Below are positions 13,301 to 24,289 of a stretch of 64,000 nt of DNA, piece after piece. Position 1 is the first letter of the stretch, and every line of letters begins with the position of its first letter. The notes beneath the pieces are model-generated. The model searched no databases. It saw nothing but the letters and a program-made list of their open reading frames with translations, and was not told where the DNA came from. The stretch is from Sipunculus nudus (taxonomy: Eukaryota; Annelida; Sipuncula; Golfingiida; Sipunculidae): assembly GCA_026874595.1 (NCBI GenBank), contig CM049317.1, forward strand, positions 22,142,882 to 22,206,881, written 5' to 3'. The translations under genes were made by a program, and so were the position numbers.

Positions 13301-15234
13301 TGAAGTCATTCTTCACTTGGTGGCAGAAGTGGGATCGGACGGCTGGCCACAAAAGGGCTTTGTACCTGTTGTTTGGCATATTAAATATTTCTCCATAGCA
13401 GTTGCAGACTGCACAGAAATATGTAGGTTCTTCAAAAGCACCTCACAATACATAAACTTGACCCTCCCAGTAGGCTCCCAAGTGCAAATATTTGTGACTA
13501 ACAAAGTGGGGAGTGCATACAATTCTTGGCCTACTGTTTGTTTGTTCAGTCATGGGGAGATGTACTGAATATTTGTCCCTGAGGTCTCTCATTATGAATG
13601 GAACGTTCTTACTTATGTATGTGGACCTTAATCAGTCTTGTATTACAGGATAAATCCAAGGTATTCATGTCCCTGTATGTACCTATACATGTCTTGATTG
13701 CAAATTTCTCAATAAAACATGCAAATCACCATTGCAGTATTACTCATATTCTTGGAAATGTCCAGCTAACAACAGATATGAAGAAAAATTTTTGTGTTCA
13801 CCCTCAAGCAAATTATATAATTAGCAATGTTAATGTAATTTTCAGCCAAGCACAAATAATTTTACCCCATGCCAAATCACAATGATGTAATAACACCCAC
13901 ATTTATTTGTAATATATAATCATATATTCATATTGGTTCAATTTGTCAATCAGATTGTAAAATGGAACTTATTATAGCTATAAATTTGTTTATATTTTAT
14001 GAATAATGCTTAAAATGTTCATTTATTATAATATTTTAAAGAAATAATCTGAAATATTTTTTAGGGTGAAATCCAATGCGGTGATTTTAACAGACAAAAC
14101 AAATGTCAGTTATTTTCAATAGAACTCTCAAAAGTCAACTGAAGCCTAAACTTTATCTCATGTTCAGATGTCCTTTTATAATGAACATAACAAAACATGA
14201 ATTTAGGTTCCCTGGATCAAGCAGATTTTAGTGTTTTATTGATTGATTCCTGCACAGACATTTATCTGCTACTGTTTGAGGTATTGATGAATCAAGTTTG
14301 TTCTGTAAATCAGCAAAAAAAGGTCTAAAAACCATGGTATTGTACCAGTAATACTAAGAATATACTGTAGTTGACCTTTTTTATGGAAGTGTTTCAAATT
14401 CATGATATATCAGATGGGGAAATTATCATGAAAATAAAACCTTTGTGAGTAAGACCCTTAATCTGCACAGGTGGCAGATATAGCTTCAATGGAATCTCAT
14501 GTATATTGGGCCAGTAGCATCTATATTTGCATACATTTTATGTTACCCTTAATTCAAAGATTTATAATAGGAATAATATTAGTGTATCTGTCACTAATGA
14601 ATGAAGAATTTGACCTGTCCGATGCTCCCTTAGCTCCTCATGAAATTAAGTTTTGTGTGCATGTTGGGTAATTAATATAATAATTGTTATGTACATTGTG
14701 GAAGTTTAGCATGGTGAACCCCTTAGAGAAAATGGAACCCTCACCAGACATTGAATAAGTGAAAATTGTGAATATTTAAACTCGTGAATATGAAGCCAAC
14801 CACAGAATAAATAAAAGTTCCTTACCAGTTGACCAAGGTTCCAGCTCTTCTCTGCCATATCTGATGGCTTTAAATGGCTCAAACCCGGCACAGACATAAG
14901 CCTCGCCATCTTGCAGTTCTTCAATTTCCTGTACCTTCCTGCCCCCTACAGGAGTATAAATCTGCCTAACACCATACGGGAGGGGTACCGTCTTGGGCAG
15001 TTTGCTAGTAAGGTCACCAAGAAGGTCATTAAAAGACAGGTATCGGTGAGGTGTAATGTACAATTTCTTCCCTCGGAAGTAGCGATCCCCATTGCAGTAG
15101 AATCGTACTCGACGAGGATGGCGTAGATCACGATAGCGCTCTTCTGTCACATCCCGATGAGACTGCGACGGGATTGGCCGGCTGTAATACCTGCTTGAAA
15201 CTACCTGAGCCATTGGTGAACCCTCACCATACAT
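1169..15234 (-). CDS. Doublecortin-domain protein gene, partial (two exons in window)
   Basis: Gene-level entry for a microtubule-associated doublecortin (DCX) family protein read on the minus strand. The supported N-terminal exon is 15234-14826. A candidate next exon is 1282-1169, joined across a 13.5-kb intron in phase 1. The joined product in the window would be about 174 residues: a basic N-terminus, a complete DCX domain (about residues 41-126), a short linker, and the start of what looks like a second DCX domain. Tandem DCX domains bind between microtubule protofilaments in DCX, DCLK, RP1 and DCDC2 proteins. The first domain resembles DCX/DCLK in FYCNGDRYFRG and RP1 in VPLPYGVRQIYTP and EELQDGEAYVC, so no orthologue is assigned. 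A DCX-EMAP type protein is also possible. Any kinase, WD40 or other C-terminal region would lie left of the window. Confidence 0.75.
1283..3300. other. Intronic DNA without recognised genes
   Basis: No exon, RNA gene or clear repeat was seen. An open frame of 100 codons at 1532-1834 lacks any recognisable domain. The 2500-2900 part is more complex than its surroundings and contains no visible repeat, so it is a candidate for conserved non-coding sequence, but this cannot be tested from one genome. Confidence 0.4.
3330..3550 (+). repeat. Degenerate purine-rich tandem repeat
   Basis: Several imperfect copies of a unit containing AAATTAAGAATAGGAC followed by an A/G-rich tract recur at roughly 50-90 bp spacing (about 3380, 3470, 3515). 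The plus strand is almost pure purine over much of the block, which makes it a possible triplex-forming or H-DNA tract. It lies in the DCX intron. Confidence 0.6.
4055..4255 (+). repeat. AT-rich minisatellite, about 21-24 bp unit
   Basis: Eight or so imperfect copies of a unit like TTTATTAATTTCAAGTATA follow each other head to tail. The repeat creates a spurious open frame rich in FINFKYI repeats. That frame has no protein-family resemblance and should not be annotated as a gene. Confidence 0.8.
4892..4985 (+). repeat. Tandem repeat of about 31 bp, three copies
   Basis: Three near-identical units containing ATTATTTTGAGGCTATTTTA follow each other, differing at only a few positions. Confidence 0.8.
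4986..6009. other. Intronic DNA without recognised features
   Basis: No exon-like open frame with good splice signals was seen, and no clear repeat. A 106-codon frame at 5267-5587 has AT-driven composition and no domain. Confidence 0.4.
6010..6745. mobile_element. Foldback (long terminal inverted repeat) element, class unassigned
   Basis: The first 110-120 bp of this stretch reappear as an imperfect reverse complement at its right end. For example, CTGTGAATACACAACTCAG and the following GTAGGC at about 6062 match the reverse complement of the block around 6650-6690. The match continues through a CCTAACTTGA block, and outward into a GATTGTGTTG-type block. The interior of about 480 bp has no open reading frame of note. 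A non-autonomous DNA transposon is inferred. Exact ends and target duplication could not be fixed. Confidence 0.6.
7170..7394. repeat. Microsatellites: (TA)n, (CATA)n
   Basis: Two simple-repeat tracts, at about 7175-7207 and 7345-7394, flank a short unique segment. They create artefactual MYVC-repeat open frames on the minus strand. Confidence 0.9.
7395..7568. mobile_element. Tc1/mariner-pogo-like MITE with TA target duplication
   Basis: A 174-bp element begins GTAAAACCTTG and ends with the exact reverse complement CAAGGTTTTAC, with TA on both sides. The interior contains paired GTGGTCAC-type motifs. No coding capacity remains. The left TA lies in a (TA)n tract, which is a common landing site for TA-targeting transposons. 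Confidence 0.8.
7569..8616. other. Intronic DNA without recognised features
   Basis: AT-rich sequence with no credible exon, RNA gene or repeat boundary seen. Confidence 0.4.
8617..9489 (-). mobile_element. Diverged HINE-like element with tandem core, minus orientation
   Basis: Read on the minus strand, the element starts with AACTAGA and a hairpin of GTAGTC and GACTAC arms around 9450-9475, followed by GTATCCGCCA. The core has about 270-bp tandem units, each carrying a GGTGGCGCCACC-type palindrome (near 8921, 9067 and 9193) and repeated TCTCGG and GCATGTGTATA blocks. It then has a short CGG tract near 8660. It ends in a second hairpin, GTATCTGCA and TGCGGATAC around 8617-8637. This order is the same as in the three plus-strand elements at 17.4, 26.0 and 30.1 kb, although most of the sequence differs. 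Overlapping antisense frames of 60-144 codons here are by-products of the repeat. It has no transposase, so it would be non-autonomous. Confidence 0.7.
9490..12383. other. Intronic DNA; possible conserved non-coding islands
   Basis: No supported exon. Two stretches look unlike the low-complexity background: about 9950-10250, rich in TAAT-type homeodomain half-sites, and about 11330-11680, GC-richer and with no visible repeat. Both are candidates for cis-regulatory sequence, inferred from texture alone. The overlapping 72-86-codon frames at 11335-11675 have no domain. Confidence 0.35.
12401..12834 (+). mobile_element. Full-length tRNA-derived SINE with 17-bp target duplication
   Basis: The element starts with a tRNA-like head. 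An A box, TGGCTCAGGGGTAGAGTGC, lies at 12410-12428 and a B box, GAGTTCGAATC, at 12452-12462, giving an internal RNA polymerase III promoter. A body follows with TTTTTCACGGTCGG, and an A-rich tail ends at about 12834. It is bounded by imperfect direct repeats AATAACACAAATGTGAC (12384-12400) and AATAACATAAATGTAAC (12835-12851). These differ at two of 17 positions, the signature of LINE-mediated insertion with modest age. A diverged relative lies at 47.75 kb. The head is not called as a tRNA gene because the stem pairing is incomplete and it is embedded in the SINE. Confidence 0.9.
12852..14825. other. Intronic DNA; unassigned 131-codon open frame at 13173-13568
   Basis: The stretch follows the DCX exon donor on the minus strand and is therefore intron. 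A 131-codon plus-strand open frame (13173-13568) overlaps a 69-codon minus-strand frame ending CGQPSDPTSATK. Neither resembles a family recognisable by eye, and neither has clear splice sites in register. It could be a decayed repeat or pseudogene. Confidence 0.35.
14826..15234 (-). CDS. DCX gene N-terminal coding exon with complete doublecortin domain
   Basis: This exon encodes 136 codons plus one base on the minus strand. The start at 15234 (MYGEGSPMAQ) is chosen because an in-frame TGA lies two codons upstream of it. A second Met at residue 8 is an alternative. Residues 1-40 are basic and Ser/Arg/Tyr-rich. A DCX domain spans about 41-126, with the hallmark strand VRFYCNGDRYFRG (43-55), the FNDLLGDLT helix, LPYGVRQIYTP, and EELQDGEAYVCAG before FKAIRYG. 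The reading frame continues past residue 136 only into intron. The exon ends at ACTG|GTAAGG (last base 14826), phase 1. The product would bind and stabilise microtubules. A single exon carrying the whole first DCX domain at the N-terminus is usual for this family. Confidence 0.9.
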
Positions 15235-15305
15235 ACTTCACTCTCAAAGAATCCACTGTCTCACATGGTGTCACTATAACAGTCCCACCAAAATGCACAC
15301 TCTGC
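15235..15305 (-). other. 5' untranslated part of the DCX first coding exon
   Basis: Upstream of the start codon on the minus strand there is a credible acceptor (GTATTTCCAG, AG at 15307-15306). The exon would then begin at 15305 and have 71 bases of 5'UTR. This implies at least one further non-coding first exon and a promoter to the right in the window, at an unknown position. Confidence 0.55.
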
Positions 15306-15307
15306 CT

Positions 15308-17430
15308 GGAAATACAGAAATAATAAAGTCTATTAATTTGTTATCCATACTGTAATTACCAGTGGCATTAAATCATCAAATTTGCAAAGTGTGCATGGCA
15401 AAAATTCCTTAAAAAAATCTTAAAGGAACGTAAAACTGTCTAAATTTTGTGTTGATCATATACACCATTTAACTGTTGGAAGCAATTATTTGGTATTTTC
15501 TCAGTAAGATGGCAATATTTCCTGCTTTGGGCTTATTTTTTGTTTCCAGAGTCTGTGGAACAATTATTTTTGTGTGGCCTAACTTGTATTTGGGTAAAGA
15601 TTTGAGGGGTAGCTCATTCATCAAGATTTTAATTCACCGATCATGTATGTATCATCAATTTAAAACATTAGGTTTCAGATCTCCAGGTGATGTCATGCAG
15701 ACAAGGCATATTTTATTACTAAGTTATAGATCCAGAAGAAGGCACCTGATATACACCTGTACATCAGGTAAGATTAATCAGGTATTTTTCATACCTCACT
15801 CACTAAGAGGATACAGGTGACAACTAGGTATGCACTTCATAATCCAGGTGTCACCCGCAAGTTGATACTTAGTACTTACATGACATTTATAACTGCACTA
15901 CCTGCACTGAATGCATGTGCATGATTTTCTTGTTTCAATTATTTTTCACAAATCACCCTCTATTTTTATTGAACAGTTCAAATATCAGCCTGACTTCTGG
16001 AAGATTTGATATGATTTGGCCAATTAAATTTGTTGATAAGCTGTTAATAACACCACCTGTACAGAGATTTTCTTATCGGCTACCAGATGCATCACATACA
16101 CAGTTAATTTCAGTGCATGGTGCATGCCCTCCCATTGTTTGGTGTCAAAAGACAAAAGTCCAACAGAAACTGTTAGCATACAGACAAAGCAAAATATGCT
16201 ACGTCTTTCCACTACTTCAGGAGTAAATATATACTGATGCACCCATTTCTTTACATTCAGTCACACAAACCAAAATTACCAGCTATTCAGTACGTCATAC
16301 ACACAAAAGATTAAAGTCAAGAGAAATCAGGCTAAAACGGTCCTGAGAAATTCTGACTAGCTACCAATGAAGAAACAAATACCATGGTTAGTCCTGCCAC
16401 AGGTAGCTTGTTTAAGACAGTTTTCATTTCTTTTTTAACATTGTTTTCCTATATAAACAGGAATCATTTTTCTCTGATATTGGTGTCTGCATAAAACATT
16501 CCCTGATTGAGTGCCAATCAAAATTACAAAATTTTTGGTTTTTCTCAGAGGCAAAAAAAATTTACTGACATCTATGTTTAAGTATAAATTTATATGTATC
16601 ACAATTTTTTCCTGAGGAAAGATAGTCAACTGTATTTTTATTGTGTAGTTATGGGTTAAGGAATGTTATTTACAGCCAATATTACACAATTTTGAGCAAC
16701 CAACTGACTCAACCAATAAATCTTTAGAGGGCCATTTGTAAACCTTAGTTTTAATGATTCTGGGTAGATTACAGGTAAATGTTGTTAGTGCGTGACATAT
16801 AGTTGTGCCTGGTATTTGTTCACTTGACCAGCTTTTTGTTTAACCTCATACATTATAAATTAGAAGATATGACTGTGAAGTATACACAGCTAACCCTGTA
16901 GAACAGATGACTCCAGTCAATAACCCGGTATTAAGTATTTGAAGAACAGGGCCTAAATGCATCACAGGTTTATTTGAATGCCTCACCTTAATATATGATT
17001 AGTTCACACATTGATTTTTTCCTTCAACAGAGAAGACACTTTCATAATGAAAGTACTAATTGGAATATTTCTAGTTTCAATTTTTTTATGACTTTTGAGA
17101 CTTTTTCCATAGATGTGATAAATAAAATGTCTCCCTTTCTAGGTAGCCATCTTTGTTTTGGCCTGACAGTTTTGTTTACCATAGATCATTCAATCAGCAG
17201 CTCTCAAACTGACTGATTTTTCATAAACTGTCACCAATGACCTTGTCTGACTTAAAAGGATTTGAGATAATGAGCTGAATAATGCTTTTTTCTAATATGT
17301 TTCATAGTTTTCTAATTAATATTAGTAGTTAAGGTGTTTTGTTAACTTGTTATAAATTTTAGGATCATATATAACTCAGATTTCCCTTATTTTTACAATA
17401 AACATTCCAACTGATAAAAAGTATTTCTAA
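15308..17430. other. Non-coding DNA upstream of the DCX coding exon
   Basis: Probably the first intron of the DCX gene. Several short open frames (60-114 codons at 15476-15820, 15915-16226 and 16995-17216) have no domain or matched splice sites. No repeat boundaries were seen until the HINE-like element at 17431. Confidence 0.4.
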
Positions 17431-18997
17431 ACTAGATATTTCTTGGCACCGCAGGTGCCATAGTATCGCCAGACAATTAATCCCCCCCCCCTTTAAGAAT
17501 AGGCCCCCCATCTTCAGCAACAATTAATATCAGACCACACTCATAGAAAAGGTCATGATCCAAATTTCAATATACATCATCCCCTAACCCATGTCTATGT
17601 ATATGCAAGAAATCTGTCCATTAGTTTTTGACTTATAATGCTCACAGTACTGTTAAGTGGCAATGATGGGGTATTAAACGGCACGAAAACAAGTAAAAGA
17701 ATAACAGGTGGCACCACCTGTTTCCCGTACATGACAACACTATCCAAGATCTTCGTTCAAGTTGATTTTTGGACCAATCAATGCATCCCTTATTGAGAAA
17801 TTAATGATTTTGTGTGATTTTCACCATATATGGCAATATTCAAGGTCAAGGCCACTTATTGGAAAGGTCATGACCCCTATTCAAATAAACATTATCCTAT
17901 AACCCATATCCATGTATTTGCATAATATGAAAGAAATTTGTCCATTAGTTTTTGACTTATAATGCTCACAGTACTGATAAATGGCAATGATGGGGTATTA
18001 AACGGCACAAAACAAGTAAAAGAATAACAGGTGGCGCCACCTGTTTCCGGTACATGACAATACTTTCCAAGATCTTCGAACATTTTGATTTTTGGACCAA
18101 TGCATGCAACCCTTATTGAGATATTAATGATTTTGTGTATTTTTCACTATATATGGCAATATTCAAGGTCAAGGCCACTCTAATTGGAAAGGTCATGACC
18201 CCAATTTATATATACATCATCCCATAACCCATGTCTATGTATATGCATAATATGAAAGAAATCTGTCCATTAGTTTTTGACTTATAATGCTCACAGGTTA
18301 TAAATGTACTGTTAAGTGGCAATGATGGGGTATTAAACGGCACGAAAACAAGTAAAAGAATAACAGGTGGCGCCACCTGTTTCCGGTACATGACGTTACT
18401 ATCCAAGATCTTCGGTCAAGTTGATTTTTGGACCAATGCATGCATCCCTTATTGAGAAATTAATGATTTTGTGTGATTTTCACCATATATGGCAATATTC
18501 AAGGTCAAGGCCACTCTCATAGGAAAGGTCATAACCCCAATTTAAATAAACATCATCCCATAACCCATATCTATGTATTTGCATAATATGAAAGAAATCT
18601 GTCCATTAGTTTTGGACTTATAATGCTCACAGTACTGTCAATTAGCAATTTTGGGGATATTAAACGGCATGAAAACAAGTAAAGAATAATAGGTGGTGCC
18701 ACCAGTTTCTGGAACATGACAACCCTATCCATGATCTTCCATCAACTTGATTTTGGGATCAATCCATGCACGTTTTCTTGAGATATTTAAGAATTTGTGT
18801 GATTTTCCCCAAAACTGAACCTATTCAAGGTCAAGGTCACTCTCCTAGTTGAGGTCATGACCTCATTTTAATAAGGTGTCTTCCTCTCACCCATATCTAT
18901 ACATATACCAAGTTTGGTAAAGATCTGTGAAATATTTTTTGAGTTATTGTGTCCAAAAGAAATCTCTGCGGCGGCGGCGGCGCGACCGTGCCTACAA
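17431..18997 (+). mobile_element. HINE-like non-autonomous element, copy A
   Basis: The element starts ACTAGATATTTCTTGGCACC. The GGCACC-GCA-GGTGCC hairpin follows, then ATAGTATCGCCAGACA and a C run. The core has four tandem units of about 325 bp. Each carries an ACAGGTGGCGCCACCTGT-type palindrome (17704, 18027, 18363, 18689), a TCAAGGTCA site and an AGGTCATGACC block. The last unit is diverged and leads to a (CGG)n tract near 18969-18982, followed by CGACCGTGCCTACAAT. The right terminal hairpin seen in copies B and C is missing exactly between GCCTA and CAAT. There is no transposase. The tandem core plus hairpin ends recall Helentron-associated elements of bivalves; that assignment is inference. 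Apparent frames with ETGGATCYSFTCF are repeat artefacts. Confidence 0.8.
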
Positions 18998-19425
18998 TAA
19001 CAGGTAGATATTGGAACAAAGTATATATTTAAGCATCTTGGTACTGAAGCTACACCTTAATTAAACTATATGACAAGATAGTGGAATCATCTCTACAAAA
19101 TCCATCACTTACGTAAACCAGGAGTTGATATTGGAATTAATATCTGGAAATCATGAACTACTCCATGATCTACAGACGTTTGACATTTAACATACATATA
19201 TATTTGGAATTCCCCATGTATGAGCTAGAGATAAATATATATTAAAACTTCCAGGAGATGACAGACAAGGAAGAGGAAATATTGTAACAGGTTCATTAAA
19301 TCCCACTTTGATGTGACCAAAACCTCATTCTTGTAGAAATAATGACAATTTGCTGATGAGTTACGAACAGGGAAATCATATCCTTGCTGTCCAGGGTTAT
19401 TTCCTTAAACATATTACTCCTTTGC
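18998..19425. other. Non-coding DNA
   Basis: AT-rich sequence between the HINE-like element and the minisatellite. Nothing recognised. Confidence 0.4.
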
Positions 19426-19945
19426 AGCCAGACTTCAGGCTGGGTGATTACATACTTCACACAGTTTGAAGACTAATTTCAGACTTACTATTGACTAACT
19501 TCATACAGGTTGAGGACCAACTTCAGACCTGTTGGTGACTAACTTCAGACTGGTGGAGGACTTACCTTAGAGTAACTTAGACTGATTGTATGAAGACTAA
19601 CATATGATTGGTTAGGACTAAGACTAACTTTAGACTGGTTTAAGACTGGGACTATCTTTAGACAGGTCAAGCACTAAGTAACTTCAGACTGGTCAAGAAC
19701 TAACTTCAGGCTGGTTGAGGATTGACTTTAGACTGGATGAGGACTACCTCACTCTGGTTGAGGATTAAATTCACATTTGTTAAGGACTTTCTTCACACTT
19801 GATGAGGATTAAATTCACATTTGTTAAGGACTTTCTTCACACTTGTTGAGGACTAAATTCCCACTGGTTACGGATTATAAAAAACAAAGGTTGAGAATTA
19901 ACTTGAGACTTTTTAAGGACTAACTTCAGACTGGTTCATGACTTA
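19426..19945 (+). repeat. Degenerate minisatellite with GACTAACTTCAGACTGGTTGAG-like unit of about 22 bp
   Basis: About 20 imperfect copies of a unit reading approximately ACTAACTTCAGACTGGTTGA span roughly 520 bp, with a block of longer higher-order duplication (ATTAAATTCACATTTGTTAAG) near 19760-19840. Unit length varies, so no continuous reading frame is maintained. Confidence 0.8.
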
Positions 19946-22900
19946 TGTATGAAGAGAATCCAGGATTTCATCCAATCTGTCAGACCATGGGACAGACCAA
20001 AAAGTATAAAAACAAAAAATTTGGAATTATTCATATTCTTAATTTCTTTAATGCAACATCAGGTGGTAACTTCCATAAATAGTCTTACATTAAATTATAC
20101 AAAACATGTGCTATCAATAACACTATCCCCCAAAAGTACACACAGGTGAAACAGACTGTAGATCTCTAAAACCTTGATGTCTCCTTGAGTCACAGATCTA
20201 TGGGCCTGCACAGCAAGAGACAGAATTAAGTCACTGAGGAGCAATGGGTCCATGTACAAATAGTAATTACTGGTATGTACCCAGTATACACAGTTCAATG
20301 GTATATACTATCAAGTGTATATGTGACAAGTGCCACTTATACAGTCATCAGAAATTTAAATACAAGCTCGGCTTTCCATCTCTGTGTGTGCGCCATTGGT
20401 AAAACGGCAGCTCTGTTAAACTTAAACAGGTTTTATTTTAAATCTTTTGTTTAAAGTCTTTTGTTTCTAGGAATTGAATTTTTACCTCCCCTCTGTGGTT
20501 TTCCTGGTAGCAAAATTACACAGATAGTTATAAATGGATTGATATAATTTTTGGGAGAGCTTGGCAATGGTACAAGGAAAAAATCCTTACATTTTGGGGA
20601 GATCCAGATCACCATATATGAATCTAAGATATTTGTTCAGGAAAAATGCTGCATTACTGATAAAATGAAATGCGGGTAATGAGCTGCCTTGGCTGATGTC
20701 TGCACTATCTGAGTGCTCATATTCTAGTTAAATTTTATTCACAATTTTCTGGCATTAAAGAAATAAGATAGATGGAATAAAAAAGATTCTGACATATTGT
20801 CATTTAGTTTGATATTATTGCACTGCAAAGGTAGTTTGCTGTTAATGGTTGCTAAAACTGTGTAATAATAATATTCAAAACTTTTAAAATTATCAAAATG
20901 TTTAACTACCATATGAAAAGGAATGTGATACCATCAGGAAAAGAACTACCTGGGAGTAATAATAATATACTTCATGAATCTATTATTATTTTATTATTGA
21001 TTTTAACAAAGGGCATTTTGAAAATGATGCATCTTTAACAGACAGATCTATTATCTTAAACATAATCTTGTAAAAACTTCCTTCAATCATACCAAGAAGG
21101 GTATCAATCATCCAATAATGTGTTGGTTTGGTTTAAGCCAGCAATGTAGCATCACCTGGACAAGAATATACTTGGATTTGTGATGTATCTCACAACTGTA
21201 ATCAGACCTGAAGCTATTAATTTAAAATCATTTGGTCTTAAATAATCTTGAATATAAATCTTAAATATCACATTCCAAGAATTCCAAATTATTTATGGAA
21301 CTTAAAAACCCAAAAAATACTGCATTAAAAAGTTTATTTTTCAATTCTTACTTGTTAGCCTTCATTGTAATTGACGTTAAGTTACTTGCATGTCTATAGA
21401 TATAAATATGCATCATACACAGTTCATTTCCCATATTTTGGACCTTCACTTCATGGAACAAAAATATAATTATCTTTACTATATTATCTTTTTAAGATTT
21501 TTATATTTTTTTCCTATTTTGTCTCTGTCTCTTTTTCTCTTTTCAAAAGTGTAGATTTTCTACTCAAGCACAGCAGCATTAAAATCCCACTTTAAGAACA
21601 AAAATGTAAACATTACAAAATGTTAAGCTCATGAAATCTTTTGGAACCCATGGCTTATTATATATACAATTCTGCAAAGCAGATAAAAGATATGATCAAG
21701 TTAAACTGGAAAGTAATTCAACCAATTTTTACATCAGTTGTCATCAGTTGTGGTGCATGGTCTATGGCTATTAGCTTCCAAAAAGACTAAATCAAGGGAC
21801 TTTTTTTTATTTTTACAGACAAGTATGTCCATGGATGAATTATTTCTCTTACTGGCAGACTGGCCTTTTTGCTTCACTACTTGATCAAACTGCTGCCAAA
21901 AGTGCACATCTTGTAGGTACTGAAATGAAATTATCAAAATTTAGAATTTTTCAGAATTTCCAACAAGTGCAATGATGATTTTAACAAATGCTTTGTTTTG
22001 CTTATGATTTGTGGTATACCCATAATTTCATCATGGGACCTTTGACATCAAGGTTAAGTGTGCATGCAAACTGGCAGCCCAATGAGTGGTTTTGAAAAAA
22101 TGGAGAATAAACCTGTCAAGAGTTCTACAAAAAGTACAGGGATGCAACAGGGAAAGTACTCCTAGGACAGAATCCAGAGAAGAATCTAACTGCTGAGAGT
22201 CTGCTGGCAAGGGATATGCAACAGCAGAGTTTAAAGCAGAGTAACACTTTTTTGGTCCATACCCAAATACTCCACTTGAAAGTATATTATACATATGGTC
22301 CCTCAACGAATCACTGTGGTATCTGTTTTCATACCTTAATCAACATGAACACTAACGTAAAACTCAAAGCAGGACGAGCCCCTAATATAAATAAAAAGAA
22401 CTAAACTCTATAGTGAAAATTATAAACATTTTTAACAGGTTTAACACATAAACTGTACACTACACATGTACTGAAGGTGGTTCCAAAAATCCCTCTAATG
22501 GTGTGCATGACGAAAACCTTTCAATGAATAGCCTCATTGATTACTGGTTCCATGGGACTAATGACCTGTTTTCTACAAAACATTTACCTTTTTCTATTCA
22601 CATTGATTGTGCGCTATATTAGTTGTGTCCAGAATGGTTGAAATGTTCTTTTCACCAAGTGTTTTTCCCTTCCATTTGCATGGGTGCTCCTGAATCAATG
22701 TCTCTTGAATAAATTGGCCCCTTTTACCCATAACTGCACCCCTTTTAATACTCTTTTACCTATATATGACCTATCATTAATGACTAAATTTTGAATTGCT
22801 ATATACAAGGAACATGTCAAGGCCTATCCAAAGTTGTCATAATTCACCAAACATTATTCACAGAGTAATTTAATTGTAAATGATCATTCATGTAACATTT

Positions 22901-23640
22901 AAAGCTTACACGTTAAATGCCCAAGAACTACTTATTTGGCAAAACAGTGTAAAAAACTTTTAGTGTTAGCTTAAAAGCAAGCTTTGATTTCTTTAAGGAA
23001 AACTTGTGTTACTTATGTGAGCTCTATCAAATCTGTTCTGTAGTCAGTGCTTTAATATCTCAAGAAAGGTTTTTCTTAAAGTCTGTGTCAAAGTGACAAG
23101 ACTAAGGCATTTGACATTAGCAACTGCCTGTGAGGAAGATAAATTAACTCCTGCATGAAAAAAATACTCCATAAACTTATTCATCATGTCATGAATATGA
23201 AAGGCCTTTAACGTAAAATGTGTTTCTTTCAGGGTTTTTAGACAGAAATTTCAAAATTTTTGCTAAATAACTACATAAACAATACATCAAAGAAAGGTTT
23301 TTCTCCAGGTTTCTTGTTTGATCATTGCTGATTGAGCCATGAATTGGAAAAAGGTAACACCCACCTGAACATAATATTACATAATTATCGATAAACTATC
23401 TATTTACTCTGATAAGTTGGCATCAAAAATATTTTATAAAATAATTTAATATAATTGCATAATTTGACTAAAATTGTTTCTGATGCAAAACCTTGGGAGG
23501 TACATCAAAATTTTTTTACCTCCATAATAGACTAGATTGGTTACATTTTTGCGTTATCAATCACAAATGATTATGTATGCACATGCAGGAAAGTCAAATT
23601 ATCCAGTAAATTATATTCTAATCATGTCAAAGATATGAAG
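19946..23640. other. Non-coding DNA without recognised features
   Basis: Long AT-rich stretch. Open frames of 60-91 codons (for example 21734-21937 and 22031-22306, minus) lack domains and are not conserved-looking. No RNA gene, repeat array or transposon ends were identified. Confidence 0.4.
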
Positions 23641-23870
23641 ATGATGGAACACAAAGTTGTTAATGGCATTAACACTTAACCTTGCGCAGCAAAAAATTAA
23701 GTGTCAACAATCTGGCATTACCGTACTGACCTTACTGCATGATGAACAAGTCAGACTGAATCTATTCTGGCATTATACTGCAGGCATAATTCTATACAGC
23801 ACATTTCATGGTAATGGTGAAGGTGTATAAATAATTGATTAATAATCAATCATTGGTTGTTTTTTCTTCC
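23640..23870 (-). repeat. Dispersed repeat of about 230 bp, minus copy
   Basis: The reverse complement of this block matches 29085-29300 in the same order of motifs: AACAACCAATGATTGATTAT, then TATAGAATTAT, ATTCAGT, ACTTGT, AAGGTCA and TTGACACTTA. This indicates a dispersed repeat family in inverted orientation 5.2 kb apart. Class and ends are unknown. Confidence 0.6.
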
Positions 23871-24289
23871 AAACATCAAAGATGGTTTTGAAACCAATTC
23901 CTACCATAAGGCATGTGCACTGTCAAATGAGAAGTAGAAATCATCACTAATAACCATTTTATTCATTTTGCTTTCTTATGGGTCTTTCACTCCTCATCTA
24001 TTTATCCATCCCCAAGTTTATTCCCCAATCAATATTTAAATGACAGGTCCTGAATGGTACTCCCTGATACAGAGAATTTATGACATCATTAAGTCACCCC
24101 TTGGGGTAATAATATATGGCAGCCAGTCTGGGGGTCAAATACCACAACATGACAAAACTGAGTCATATGAGATCACACACTTAGGTTAAAACTATACTGA
24201 CAGCACAATTTTCATATGCTTTTTCATCATCATAAGTTTATTTTTAGAACTTTGGGTATTTTGTAATTTTTATAATATACTAGTTATAA

